A stretch of 63,780 nucleotides of DNA from Bacteriovoracaceae bacterium (GCA_029865945.1 JARXAH010000020.1:1-63780); one strand, 5' to 3'. Counted from the stretch's first letter, positions 44,189 to 54,035 are shown. The notes: generated from the letters alone by a model not told the origin. Numbers and translations: made by a program.

Positions 44189-45519
44189 AAAAATTGAGTT
44201 CTTCCTGGGGGAACAATTGCAAACAGATGAGTGATTGGATTTCTCTTGATTGGCAAGATGAAATCGTAGATTTTAATATATACCCAAGTTATCTCGTCCA
44301 AGGACAAGGTAGAAGTTATGGCGACGAATCATTAAACTCGCGTGGAGCTATCCTATCGACAAGAAATTTAAATAAATCGTTAGGTTTCAATTTTGAAGCA
44401 AGAACTTTTTGCGCTGAGGCCGGAATCACCTTAAGTGAAATTTTGAAAATGATCGTTCCTAAAGGATTTTTCTTGCCAGTCACACCAGGAACCAAATGGG
44501 TTTCTTTGGGCGGTGCCATTGCTAACGATGTTCATGGTAAGAATCATCACTCAAAAGGCACTTTTGGAAATTTTGTTGTCCGATTGGAGCTACTTAGATC
44601 TGACGGAAAAAAATATCTTTGTAGCGCAGATCAAAATTCCGAATACTTTTATGCAACCATAGGAGGGATGGGCCTAACCGGAATTATCCTGTGGGCCGAA
44701 TTCAGGCTCCAGCCCATCGAATCTTCAGATATCGAGTTAGAAGAGATTAAGTTCAGTAGCTATGAGGAATTTTTATCTTTAAATGAACAATCGAATAAAA
44801 ATTTTGAATATACCGTTGCCTGGTTTGATGGCCATTATTTCTTAAAATCCCAGGGAGAACTACAAGGGATTTATATGAGAGGTAATCATGGTTCTTCTCT
44901 TAAGTTAAATCAGAATTCACCTCTGCAATCACACCAGGATCCAAAATGGAGTATTCCATGCTTTTTGCCGAACTGGTTTTTAAACAAGAAATTATTGAAC
45001 GCCATGAATTTTTGTTTTTTTCACAAACGCCTAGCGAAAATCGTAAAGAAAAGAGTTCATTATGATCCCTATTTTTACCCACTGGATGGAATTAATCATT
45101 GGAACAGGGCCTATGGTGAAAAAGGTTTTTATCAACTTCAAAGCGTTTTTCCGATAAATTCGGGAAGAAAAACATTGCAAGAAATTTCAAGAACAATTAA
45201 AAAATTTGATCAAACCTCTTTTATAAATGTTTTAAAAACATTTGGTGAAATTCCGTCTCATGGCCATTTAAAATTTTCTAGGCCAGGGATTACGCTTTGT
45301 ATGGATTTCAAAAATGAGGGAATTTCCACATTAAAGATGCTTCAAGATTTAAATGAAATCACCTTCAATGCTGGAGGATGTCTTAATCCATCAAAAGATT
45401 CCACGATGAATAAAGAACAATTTAAAAAACTTTTTCAGAAAAAAGAAAGCGAAGTTAATTTTTTTAAAATGATCGACCCAAAATTTTCATCAGATTTATT
45501 TCAAAGGGTAAGGGCTTGA
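44185..45519 (+). CDS. DprE1-like FAD-linked polyprenylphosphoryl-ribose oxidase
   Basis: 444 residues, VAO/PCMH flavoprotein. QGQGRSYGDESLN and TPGTKWVSLGGAIANDVHGKNHHSKGTFGNFV form the FAD site. The C-terminal part matches mycobacterial DprE1: LKTFG, then GITLCMDF with Cys372 at the place of the Cys387 targeted by benzothiazinones, and GGCLNPSKDSTM with the catalytic Lys, ending DPKFSSDLFQRVRA. It would oxidise the ribose C2' of the lipid-linked sugar. Start 44185 overlaps the upstream stop (ATGA). Confidence 0.88.
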   Translation: MKKLSSSWGNNCKQMSDWISLDWQDEIVDFNIYPSYLVQGQGRSYGDESLNSRGAILSTRNLNKSLGFNFEARTFCAEAGITLSEILKMIVPKGFFLPVTPGTKWVSLGGAIANDVHGKNHHSKGTFGNFVVRLELLRSDGKKYLCSADQNSEYFYATIGGMGLTGIILWAEFRLQPIESSDIELEEIKFSSYEEFLSLNEQSNKNFEYTVAWFDGHYFLKSQGELQGIYMRGNHGSSLKLNQNSPLQSHQDPKWSIPCFLPNWFLNKKLLNAMNFCFFHKRLAKIVKKRVHYDPYFYPLDGINHWNRAYGEKGFYQLQSVFPINSGRKTLQEISRTIKKFDQTSFINVLKTFGEIPSHGHLKFSRPGITLCMDFKNEGISTLKMLQDLNEITFNAGGCLNPSKDSTMNKEQFKKLFQKKESEVNFFKMIDPKFSSDLFQRVRA

Positions 45520-46268
45520 AAAAAATTTTAGTCTTGGGGGCCACTTCTACTGTTGCCGTCAAGGTGATGGAATTATTCTCCTTAGAAGAAACTCATTTAT
45601 TTCTCATGGGAAGATCAAAAGAGAGACTTGAAAATATTGGCAAACATCTAAAGTGTTCTCCTACTTGGCATAAAGAATCCATCCTCGATTATCAAGTTGT
45701 TGAAAATGTTTTAATCTTTGAGAAACATCATGACTTTATTCACGAAGTAATCAAAAAGATGGGAGGTTTAGATCTCGTCTTTGTTGCCTATGGGCATTTA
45801 GGCGAACAAAAAAATAGCGAAAAAAGTGGGAGTGAATTTTTAAAAGAGATACAAGTAAATTTTTTATCGATTGCCTCTTACTTACACACAGTTGCTAATT
45901 ACTTTGAATCTCAAAAAAACGGACAGATTTGTGTCATCACCTCTGTGGCAGGGGATCGTGCTCGCAAAAGTAACTATACCTATGGCGTTGCCAAGGGGGC
46001 GCTATCGCTTTATCTCCAAGGTCTAAGAAATAGATTATTTACGTCCAACGTTTCTGTAACTGATATTAAATTAGGTTTTGTAGATACTCCTATGACTGAA
46101 AAATTGACCCAGCGATTGCTCATGGCCTCGCCAAAATATGCTGCGATGAAGATTGTTAGTGCTATTTCTCAAAAGAAAGAAATAGCTTATGTTCCGTTTT
46201 ATTGGAGATACATCATGCTGGTCATCAAAGGGATTCCAGAAAGAATATTCAAAAAATTAAATATGTAG
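45516..46268 (+). CDS. DprE2-like short-chain dehydrogenase
   Basis: 250-residue SDR with KKILVLGATSTVAVKV as the NAD(P) site, NFLSIASYL and the catalytic ITSVAGDRARKSNYTYGVAKGAL (Ser, Tyr-x3-Lys). The SVAGDRxRxSNYxYG form is the DprE2 signature. It would reduce the 2'-keto intermediate to the arabinose epimer. TTG start with AAGGG upstream; it overlaps the DprE1-like stop by four bases, so the pair is translationally coupled like dprE1-dprE2 elsewhere. Confidence 0.88.
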   Translation: MKKILVLGATSTVAVKVMELFSLEETHLFLMGRSKERLENIGKHLKCSPTWHKESILDYQVVENVLIFEKHHDFIHEVIKKMGGLDLVFVAYGHLGEQKNSEKSGSEFLKEIQVNFLSIASYLHTVANYFESQKNGQICVITSVAGDRARKSNYTYGVAKGALSLYLQGLRNRLFTSNVSVTDIKLGFVDTPMTEKLTQRLLMASPKYAAMKIVSAISQKKEIAYVPFYWRYIMLVIKGIPERIFKKLNM

Positions 46269-46276
46269 GAACAAGA

Positions 46277-49200
46277 ATGCAGCTGCTGAATAAATTTCTT
46301 TCCAGGCCAATAATTTGTCTTTCCGTTCTCGTATTTTTCGCCTTCGCTATCAGATTATTAACGATCTATCATGGAATTTCGGCGCACCCAGATGAGCGAC
46401 ACATCATCATGTCAGTCATGAATATGAATTGGGGTTGGAACGAAATGAATCCGGGTTCATTTGCTTATGGTAGTGTGCCTTTTTATTTGCTTTTTTTTGT
46501 CAAAGAATTTTTAAGAAAGTTAGGGTTTGCAATTGGTTATGATCAACTTTTTTTAGTTGGTAGATCTCTATCTGCTCTCGTGGGAAGTTGCACGCTCCTT
46601 GTCTTATTTCATCTAGCAAATAAAATGTTTGACTCTCTTAAATGGTCTTTGCTTCCTTGCGTATTATTATTTTTCAATTGGTTTTTTTTTCAGAATTCTA
46701 GATTCTATACCGTTGATATTTTTCTCACCTTTTTTGCCTTGATTTCCATATTAAAGTTTATGGATTTTATTCAAATCCCTTCTGCTAAAAATTTTTTCTT
46801 GATGGTGACTTTTTTTGCATTATCTTTTTCTTGCAAGGTGAGTGCTCTCTCCTTAGGTGTTTTTATAACCGCCACGCCAATGATCTTGTATTTACAAAAA
46901 AAAATTTCCCTTAGAAATGTGGCCATGTATTTCATTTTGTTTTCCATTCTTTCATTGCTTTTGATGGCGTGCTTACAACCTCACGCTTTTGTGAATTTTT
47001 CCCATTTCTTTTCTGATGTCATGAGAGAAAGTTCCATGGTGCGCGGAGATTATGTTCCTCCCTATACCCTACAGTATGTGGGTACGATGGCGTATTTCTA
47101 TCCGCTCAAGCAAATGGCCATTTATACTATTGGGCCACTGGTCTTTCTTTTATTATTTTTGGGAGTGTTGGAATTAATCAAAAACTATAAGCTTAAAGAA
47201 AATTTGGGAATGTATTTATTTTTTTTCTGGATGTTGGCGACTTTCTTGGTGGTTGGCGCTTTTCAAGTTAAGTTTCCTCGCTATTTACTACCCATTTATC
47301 CAGGATTGATGATTGTCGCTTCGTTAGGTATACAGTACCTCGTGTCGTGGATAAAAAAAAGAAAGTTGAAGCTTTCGCTCAAGCGAATTTTCTACGTTCT
47401 TATCTTTGCTTTAACCTTACTTCAACCTGCTCTCTATTTTCTATCTTACTTAAATATTCTCTCGGAAGAACATAGCTCCATTACGGCCAGCCTTTGGATG
47501 AAACAAAATATTAGTAGGGACGAATTGGTCCTGCAGCCTCATTGGGATGACTGGCTACCAACATCGATCCCTTTAGATTTTCATTTCAAAGTGGAAGAAT
47601 TTCCCATCTATGATGCTAGGGAAGTAAATAACTGGGGCCACCTTTCTGCTAAATTAGCGGCTTCAGACTATTTAATTTTTCCAACTCAAAAAATTTTTGA
47701 TTCCTATGTTTCTACAGGAGACGAGGACAAATTACCAAAAAATTTTATTTTAAAATTATTTTCGGGAGATCTTGGCCACTCACTTGTAAAATCAATCAAA
47801 GCAGAGTTTAGATTTTTATTTTTTAAGTTAGATTTCCAGAGCGCCGATGAAAGTCTTTCTGTTTATGATGCACCTAAAATCAGTATATTTAAAAATCAAA
47901 AAAAGCTTGATGCCGACGTCATAAAAGACTTAGTTACAAACAAATTTCATTCCACTGAAAAATATTCTGAACTTCTAAGGAAAGAAGTCAATGTGAGTCA
48001 CTTCCCTCAAACGATAAATTGGATAATTTTGTGGATGGCCATTTTATATCTGCTTCAGTTTATCTCCTTACCTCTGATAAGCTTTTTTTTGAAGTCCTTG
48101 CCGGACCAGGGTTATAGCATCAATAAAATTTTAGGGCCCACTTTTTTTTGTTATCTTGCTTGGTTACTTGTGCGCATAAATCTTCTTTCCTTTAATCGTA
48201 CTTCCTTGTGGATGTTGATCCTTGCCTTTACGATTTTAAGTTTCATTTTTGTAGCGCTTAAAAAATTTAGCTACCGTGAATTTCTTTCGAAAAATCGCCC
48301 TCATATCATCAGTATTGAAATCCTGTCGCTTTTGATCTTTGGTATTTTTTGCATCTTAAGAATGGGTTTTCCAGAAATATTTTGGAGCGAAAAACCCATG
48401 GATTTTACTTTTTTAAATTATTTTATTCGAGCAACAGATTCTCCTCTACCTCCTCAGGATCCCTGGGCCGCCGGAAGTTTAATGAAGTACTACTATTTTT
48501 CTAGTTTCTTTTTGGCCACGATTCATAAATTAATTCAATTACCCTCTACTATTGGGTTTAACTTAAGCTTAATACTTATTCCCTCCTTCTTAGGTGTGGC
48601 GGGTTACGGATTCTTAATTAACTTTACCAAAAAACGTCTCTATGCCGTTGTTGGCGCCATGGTTCCCATTTTTTACTGTAATGTTCAGTCGATCAAAGAG
48701 GCCTTCTTCGATAAAAGGGATTTGGATTTTCATCTCTTTTGGAGAACGTCGCGGCTGCTATCCGAGCCGGGATTTGTGGAATTTCCTTTGTGGTCTTTTT
48801 TATTTTCCGATGTCCATGCCCATGTGTTTGCCTTGCCTTATACAATCATTTTTATCACGTTAATATTTCATTTTTGGAAAGACGCCATTGCGGTACCTTT
48901 AAAAATTCATTTTCGACTCACTTTCATAACTGCCTTTTCCTGGTCCTGCCTAGCGTTGATTAATGGATGGGATTTTATTTTTTATTCTTTTTTAGTGGCG
49001 TTTTTGGCCATCTTTTCCTTTTTTGCCTTTGAGCAAAGTTCATTAAAAAAGAGTTTATTTTTTATTGGAAAATTTGTGATTCTTGAATTGATAGTGGTCG
49101 CCTTCATTCTCCTTTATCTAAAAGATTTATCCGGCCCAAATAAAACTCATCTCTTTATCCAGAATAATTTAAATGAACTTAATTCTATTTCTCAGATGCT

Positions 49201-50200
49201 AAAACACTATGGCCTCATCTGGATTTCTTTAATGGGAGGTTTGTTTTTACTCGTTTATAGGCGAATTAAATTTTTAAATTCCCAATTTTATTCGACCCTA
49301 GCATTTGTTTTGTTTTTGCCCTTTCTCCTCTTGTTGGTTATTTATTTTAATCATTCCTTATCGTCGATGAATTGGGGTATATTTTCTTTGGCCATTTTTC
49401 TCCTTTTCGTCTTATCCACTGCTCTCTCTCTTTATTCCAAATCTTGGACAATCATTTTTGTATTGCTGGCCACTGCCTATTCATCGCTATCTATTTTTTT
49501 TTGGGAGCAAGTGGTTTTTATTGACCGCATGAACTCTATTTTTAAGTTTCATTATCCCATTTGGATGCTGACCATGTTTTGCACACTGGCCATTATTCTC
49601 AGTTCTTCTTTTTCTCTACAAAATGAATCCATAAAAAAAATGAATTCATTTATGAAGCGCTACCGAATAACGTTTTTTTATCTTCCTCTCACCGTATCTC
49701 TTATCGCGGCGTCTATTGATATAGGAATTATGTTCAAACATAATTGGAGACCACCACTAAAGACTACGTTAGATGGGTTAGATTATTTACGGCTCGACAA
49801 CCCAGATGAATACGATTTTATTAATTGGATCAATCAAAATATAAAAGGGGTTCATGTCATTGCCGAAGCGCACGGGACATCCTACGCCGATTACAATCGC
49901 ATCTCCATGCATACTGGCCTTCCGACAGTACTGGGTTGGTGGCATCATGTGTATCAGCGTGGCCTATCAAATGAGGATGCCAATCAACGACTCCTAGATT
50001 TGAAAAATCTCTACGGCCATGGAGATGACTTAGTGAAACGATCGATTATTGATAAATATAGAATTGATTATGTGGTCATTGGATTAGTAGAACAGAGAAC
50101 TTATGGGGAAGGACTTATTAACGAATTTCTTCATAAGGAAAAATTATTTCAAATTATCTACAAAAATAAACACTACGCAATTGCAAAAGTAGTAAAATAA
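46277..50200 (+). CDS. double GT-C glycosyltransferase: PMT_2-like plus DUF2298 (YYY)
   Basis: About 1,307 residues with two multi-helix halves. Residues 1 to about 540: GT-C (PMT_2-like) with the catalytic HPDE motif (Asp39-Glu40) after helix 1, then a periplasmic segment ending VYDAPKISIFK. Residues about 590-1307: Chlor_Arch_YYY/DUF2298 with SEKPMDFTFLNYFIRA, PPQDPWAAGSLMKYYYFSSFF (YYYF 738-741) and the C-terminal VIAEAHGTSYADYNRISMHTGLPTVLGWWHH. Such proteins use polyprenyl-phosphate sugars outside the membrane. Start 46277 chosen with TAGGAA upstream; an earlier codon lies inside the SDR gene. Acceptor unknown. Confidence 0.88.
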   Translation: MQLLNKFLSRPIICLSVLVFFAFAIRLLTIYHGISAHPDERHIIMSVMNMNWGWNEMNPGSFAYGSVPFYLLFFVKEFLRKLGFAIGYDQLFLVGRSLSALVGSCTLLVLFHLANKMFDSLKWSLLPCVLLFFNWFFFQNSRFYTVDIFLTFFALISILKFMDFIQIPSAKNFFLMVTFFALSFSCKVSALSLGVFITATPMILYLQKKISLRNVAMYFILFSILSLLLMACLQPHAFVNFSHFFSDVMRESSMVRGDYVPPYTLQYVGTMAYFYPLKQMAIYTIGPLVFLLLFLGVLELIKNYKLKENLGMYLFFFWMLATFLVVGAFQVKFPRYLLPIYPGLMIVASLGIQYLVSWIKKRKLKLSLKRIFYVLIFALTLLQPALYFLSYLNILSEEHSSITASLWMKQNISRDELVLQPHWDDWLPTSIPLDFHFKVEEFPIYDAREVNNWGHLSAKLAASDYLIFPTQKIFDSYVSTGDEDKLPKNFILKLFSGDLGHSLVKSIKAEFRFLFFKLDFQSADESLSVYDAPKISIFKNQKKLDADVIKDLVTNKFHSTEKYSELLRKEVNVSHFPQTINWIILWMAILYLLQFISLPLISFFLKSLPDQGYSINKILGPTFFCYLAWLLVRINLLSFNRTSLWMLILAFTILSFIFVALKKFSYREFLSKNRPHIISIEILSLLIFGIFCILRMGFPEIFWSEKPMDFTFLNYFIRATDSPLPPQDPWAAGSLMKYYYFSSFFLATIHKLIQLPSTIGFNLSLILIPSFLGVAGYGFLINFTKKRLYAVVGAMVPIFYCNVQSIKEAFFDKRDLDFHLFWRTSRLLSEPGFVEFPLWSFLFSDVHAHVFALPYTIIFITLIFHFWKDAIAVPLKIHFRLTFITAFSWSCLALINGWDFIFYSFLVAFLAIFSFFAFEQSSLKKSLFFIGKFVILELIVVAFILLYLKDLSGPNKTHLFIQNNLNELNSISQMLKHYGLIWISLMGGLFLLVYRRIKFLNSQFYSTLAFVLFLPFLLLLVIYFNHSLSSMNWGIFSLAIFLLFVLSTALSLYSKSWTIIFVLLATAYSSLSIFFWEQVVFIDRMNSIFKFHYPIWMLTMFCTLAIILSSSFSLQNESIKKMNSFMKRYRITFFYLPLTVSLIAASIDIGIMFKHNWRPPLKTTLDGLDYLRLDNPDEYDFINWINQNIKGVHVIAEAHGTSYADYNRISMHTGLPTVLGWWHHVYQRGLSNEDANQRLLDLKNLYGHGDDLVKRSIIDKYRIDYVVIGLVEQRTYGEGLINEFLHKEKLFQIIYKNKHYAIAKVVK

Positions 50201-50204
50201 GTTC

Positions 50205-50942
50205 ATGACTCATGAAAGAAATAAAATACTGTTAATTATTCCTTGCTTCAATGAAGAAAAGAGACTTAATTTAGAAAAATTTGCACACCTGGAAAGTGTA
50301 GATTTTTATTTCGTCAATGACTGTTCCACAGATGAAACGGGAACATTATTACAAAATTTTGTCCAACAGTTTCCTCAACATCGCCTGCTGCAGTCGATGA
50401 AAAATGTAGGTAAAGGTGAGTCCATACGTAGCGCAGTTTTAAAATTATCAGATAAGGATCTAAGTCACTATACCTGGTTTGGATTTTGGGATGCAGACTT
50501 GGCCACACCTTTTTTTGAGCTCGAAAATATGCTGAAGTATGAAAAAATATATTCTTCACCTGCGAAAAGCATTCAAGGAATTTTTGGAAGTAGAGTGATT
50601 CGTCTTGGAAGTAACATTCAGCGTACATTTCATCGCAAGTTGCTGGGTCTTTTGTTTAAACAAGTGGTGGAAATTTTACTGAAAGTAAGATCTTACGACA
50701 CCCAGTGCGGAGCAAAATTATTCCACACTAGCATCGTGCGAGAAGTTTTTTTGGAACCCTTTATTTCACGCTGGGTTTTTGATTTAGAATTGATTATGAG
50801 AACGAGGGATCATTACACGGTGGAGTACCCACTCATCGAGTGGATTGATGTCCCAGGAAGTAAGTTAAAAATATTTCGCGAGGCCTTCCGAATTGCTAGT
50901 GATATTTACAAAATCAAACGGGCCTACTCCCAGTTAAATTAA
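50205..50942 (+). CDS. GT2 polyprenyl-phosphate sugar synthase (ALG5/DPM1-like)
   Basis: 245 residues, GT-A fold: LLIIPCFNEEKRL, VNDCSTDETGTLL, NVGKGESIRSAVL, WDADLATPFFELENML (the D-x-D site) and SYDTQCGAKLFHTSIVREVF, RWVFDLELIMR. This is the dolichyl-phosphate beta-glucosyl/mannosyl transferase group without C-terminal membrane helices. It would charge polyprenyl phosphate with a hexose for an extracytoplasmic GT-C enzyme such as the preceding one. Four bases separate it from the GT-C gene. Sugar not predictable. Confidence 0.88.
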   Translation: MTHERNKILLIIPCFNEEKRLNLEKFAHLESVDFYFVNDCSTDETGTLLQNFVQQFPQHRLLQSMKNVGKGESIRSAVLKLSDKDLSHYTWFGFWDADLATPFFELENMLKYEKIYSSPAKSIQGIFGSRVIRLGSNIQRTFHRKLLGLLFKQVVEILLKVRSYDTQCGAKLFHTSIVREVFLEPFISRWVFDLELIMRTRDHYTVEYPLIEWIDVPGSKLKIFREAFRIASDIYKIKRAYSQLN

Positions 50943-50978
50943 TTTCTTGTTAAAGCGGTCTTTCTTTTCATTCAAACG

Positions 50979-51007
50979 TTGACTTTTAAAAATTCCCAAT
51001 GTATCTC
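50979..51007 (+). promoter_or_regulatory. sigma70-like promoter candidate
   Basis: TTGACT at 50979-50984 and TATCTC at 51002-51007 with a 17-base spacer, upstream of the secreted protein gene starting at 51056. The -10 is imperfect, so confidence is limited. It would separate this gene from the glycosyltransferase cluster. Confidence 0.4.
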
Positions 51008-51055
51008 CAATCTCACAGTACCAACAAGGCTAGAACTTTAACCAAAAGGAAAAAA

Positions 51056-51613
51056 ATGAAATTAAAAATTTTCACGATCACACTTTCGGCGCTCATCATG
51101 AACCTGACAATGGCCGCCCCCCTCGATGTGTATGGAGAAGGTGATAAGTTTATTAAAGTGACCCGCTATGATGATATCCAGAAGATAAGATTTGAACTTT
51201 GCTTGAAATACAATACTGAAGTTTGTAATCAAATTGGAAGTAAAGTACTTTATGATATTTCAAAGATTGAGGCCTTGCGAACAGGTCAAAATTGGGAAGT
51301 TGCTGCTGCTGCGGGTTTAGATATTGTTGCTGTTGTATTTACTTGGTATGCCGGTGCAATTATAGGTGTCGCTTCTGTAGGTAATATTTACTTAGCAAAT
51401 TCTATCCCGGCCAGTTTGGCAGGAGGAGTAACTGGATTAGTTTTAGGTGGTGGTACAGCGATCTATAGCATCAATTCCCTTAATCCGTGGGAACAATACA
51501 AGCAATTAGAAACGATCAGTCCTGCAGTCTTAGCGGATAGTAATGTATTTACTTCCACTAATTCAGATACGTTTGCTCAGAGACTTGCCGTTGTTCTAGA
51601 CTCTTTGAACTAA
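51056..51613 (+). CDS. secreted protein with Gly/Ala-rich membrane-like segment
   Basis: About 185 residues. Signal peptide MKLKIFTITLSALIMNLTMA, then two cysteines (ELCLKY, EVCNQ) and a long Ala/Gly/Val-rich hydrophobic stretch (VAAAAGLDIVAVVFTWYAGAIIGVASVG and SLAGGVTGLVLGGGTAIYSI) that could form two helices or a hairpin in a membrane. Start 51056 is chosen because AAAGGA lies just before it; an upstream in-frame ATG at 50999 gives no signal peptide. Family unknown. Confidence 0.68.
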   Translation: MKLKIFTITLSALIMNLTMAAPLDVYGEGDKFIKVTRYDDIQKIRFELCLKYNTEVCNQIGSKVLYDISKIEALRTGQNWEVAAAAGLDIVAVVFTWYAGAIIGVASVGNIYLANSIPASLAGGVTGLVLGGGTAIYSINSLNPWEQYKQLETISPAVLADSNVFTSTNSDTFAQRLAVVLDSLN

Positions 51614-51645
51614 TTTTTTTCACCACTAAGTTAAATATGTAAAAC

Positions 51646-51673
51646 AGCGGCGCAGTAAAATCGCGCCGCCGCT
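51646..51673. terminator. GC-rich hairpin between convergent genes
   Basis: AGCGGCGC and GCGCCGCCGCT form a strong stem with a three-base bulge around a short A/T loop. Flanked by AAAA on the left and TAAAA on the right; read on the minus strand it is followed by GTTTTA, so it most likely ends the protease gene, and it may act in both directions. Confidence 0.65.
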
Positions 51674-51704
51674 TAAAAGAAACTTCTCTCTTTAAATCCA
51701 AACC

Positions 51705-54035
51705 TTAAGCTTTCGTCTTAATTCTTAAATAAAATCTTTTCTTTGCACTCGGTTTATTGGTGTCGTCTTTATTAAAAATCTGCACATAAGCATAATCTTT
51801 ACATGTGCCGTCTTCTTGATTAACAGATTCACATGTTCCATAAGCTGTCACCGGAATGTTGACCGTTTCATTTTCGGAATTGAGGGTATAGGTAAGCGGA
51901 TTGCGTTCTTCCCCATTCCACCGAATCGCACCCTGTAAGGCCCCTTTCTTGAATTCTAATTTTACTGTTACGGGATATTTAAACTGATAAGTATCCGTGC
52001 TCTTCAATTGCACTTTAAGAAAATAGGTGGCCGTCTCAAAGGGTTTCATATTTAAGCGAATCGCATTTTCTCTTGATCCACGAGAGGTACTGGTAAGTTC
52101 CGTGTTGCTATTCAAATTGGTTATAACCAAAGATGCAGGATCTTTTCCTTCCATCGAAAAATTTCTTCCCGCCAGTGATTTCAAAATTAAATCTTTCATA
52201 TCACCCACTCTGCGATATCTACTTTTCCTTTCATCGGCAAAAAGCATATGAGAAAACCAAGATTGCGCCGTCAGTCCGGGATTGTTCCTCGTTAAACGCA
52301 TGGTCTCCATGGTCAGGTCAGTCATTTTGGCAAGGCCAGCATCTTGTCCATATTTCATTATTGAAGCGACCAAAATATCGCGCATGGTTCCGCCGTAGGC
52401 CTCACCGTCATCGTGGACTTCATTGGTTAAGAAAAATCCCGTGTGATTAATAATTCGGTAATCTTGATTGCCTGGATACTCTTGATCGCGCATGACCGAT
52501 TGAACCACTAGCGCCGCACAAAAATCTGCCATCCCTTCAGACAGCCCGCCCGTATCGGCCAACTTAATAAAGTCTCCCATGAGTCGATCCATCACCCCGT
52601 GCCCGAGTTCATGCCAGATCGTAGAGTTGTCTCTCGCATAATTTATTGCTTTGGGAGAATAGGTCGTAAAATTAATGGTATCATCTGTGTAGTAGGCATT
52701 ATCACGCATGCCAATATCTGGATCGTAGAGATAAGCATTAAAGGGACGAGTAGATAATTCTTTATCTGTGTAACCAAATTTTCTTAATCGCTCAACAAAA
52801 GTAGTAATTGCCCAGTAAACTTGCACTTCATCAAAACCATCATTGATGTAGGAAGTGGGATCATGATCAGCAAGTCTGCGCGCAGGACGGGCCAGAAGTT
52901 CTTCTTCTGATTGGATGAGTTTTCCTAAGTCACCGGATTGAGGAATGACTTCATAATCAAGACCAGATTCTACCCACCATGGAATAAATTGTATGGAGTG
53001 CGCTGGTTTAAAACTCATACCCGTAAATTTTACTTTCGCCTGAGGATGCAAATTAATGGTTGCATACCTTCCATCAAGGATGAGCCCACCATTATTTGAA
53101 AAACTATTTTCTACTTTATCGATACTATCAGCAATGTATTTAGCTTTGCGCTTCAATAGGGGAGTGGACCAGTATCCTTGCTCGCGGCCAGCTTCTGTTT
53201 CAGCTAGTAGCACATTATATTTTACACCTTTATACTTTCTTGCACGCATGACTTCGTAGGGATCTTTATCAGCGACGGCCACTTCCTCATGGATATATTT
53301 TAATTCCGAGTCAACGCGACTTAAAATTTCGTGATTTTCTTCCGCTTCTTCATAGATAGGATAAATTTTTGCTGGCAAGGTGATATCAGTTTGAGGAAAT
53401 TCTTGGTAAGACGAAGAAACTAACTTTTGTGTCAATAATGAAACGTTAATAATATGCTTCCCGCGCCTCGCCTTAACAGTCACAGTTCTTACAAGGTCTT
53501 GATTGATCCATTGATCAAGAGATTCAGAGCTCATAAATTGCTTATCATCACTATTTTTAACAATGGATTTTACTTGCTCCATTATTTTTTCAGATACCTG
53601 TGAAGATGTGAGCGAATTTGGGTTAAATAAAATGGAATTGTAGGATATTAAATTCTTATTTTTATCCTTATTTTTATCTTTGGGTTTTACCTTTGCGTCG
53701 GTATCAACTGTTATTTCGGCCTGTATTAATTTATCATTAAGCCCCAAAAATCCTTTTTTCTTCCAGATTCGAATGCTCTTATTCGCTATGGGGATTCCTT
53801 TCACCACTTGGGAATACATACTAAAATGTGATGTGGCCAAATCTCTATCTTCAATGAGCAAGAAATCCTTTTTCGTAAATTTTAATTTTGTTTCTCTGTT
53901 TATCGTTTCAATCATGTAACTAAGTTTGGCATGCTTAGTGTCCTTAAATGTTAAGCGCTTTTGATAAAGAGATTCTGCATAAAGAGTGCTGGCGCTGATC
54001 AGGTAGGCCATGAGAACGATGAGAGATTTTTTCAT
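51705..54035 (-). CDS. secreted M36/thermolysin-like zinc metalloprotease
   Basis: About 776 residues. Signal peptide MKKSLIVLMAYLISASTLYA, an FTP-type propeptide (SHFSMYSQVVKGIPIANKSIRIW), then the protease with HELGH (His475) and the downstream GLSEGMADFCA carrying the third zinc ligand Glu, the fungalysin-like arrangement. A C-terminal beta domain of about 120 residues follows (TATYFLKVQLKST, TYGTCESVNQEDGTCKDYAYVQI). Start 54035 has AAGGA upstream; a codon at 54086 gives a worse leader. Secreted peptidases of this type fit a predatory or degradative lifestyle, which is inference. Confidence 0.88.
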   Translation of the reverse strand: MKKSLIVLMAYLISASTLYAESLYQKRLTFKDTKHAKLSYMIETINRETKLKFTKKDFLLIEDRDLATSHFSMYSQVVKGIPIANKSIRIWKKKGFLGLNDKLIQAEITVDTDAKVKPKDKNKDKNKNLISYNSILFNPNSLTSSQVSEKIMEQVKSIVKNSDDKQFMSSESLDQWINQDLVRTVTVKARRGKHIINVSLLTQKLVSSSYQEFPQTDITLPAKIYPIYEEAEENHEILSRVDSELKYIHEEVAVADKDPYEVMRARKYKGVKYNVLLAETEAGREQGYWSTPLLKRKAKYIADSIDKVENSFSNNGGLILDGRYATINLHPQAKVKFTGMSFKPAHSIQFIPWWVESGLDYEVIPQSGDLGKLIQSEEELLARPARRLADHDPTSYINDGFDEVQVYWAITTFVERLRKFGYTDKELSTRPFNAYLYDPDIGMRDNAYYTDDTINFTTYSPKAINYARDNSTIWHELGHGVMDRLMGDFIKLADTGGLSEGMADFCAALVVQSVMRDQEYPGNQDYRIINHTGFFLTNEVHDDGEAYGGTMRDILVASIMKYGQDAGLAKMTDLTMETMRLTRNNPGLTAQSWFSHMLFADERKSRYRRVGDMKDLILKSLAGRNFSMEGKDPASLVITNLNSNTELTSTSRGSRENAIRLNMKPFETATYFLKVQLKSTDTYQFKYPVTVKLEFKKGALQGAIRWNGEERNPLTYTLNSENETVNIPVTAYGTCESVNQEDGTCKDYAYVQIFNKDDTNKPSAKKRFYLRIKTKA

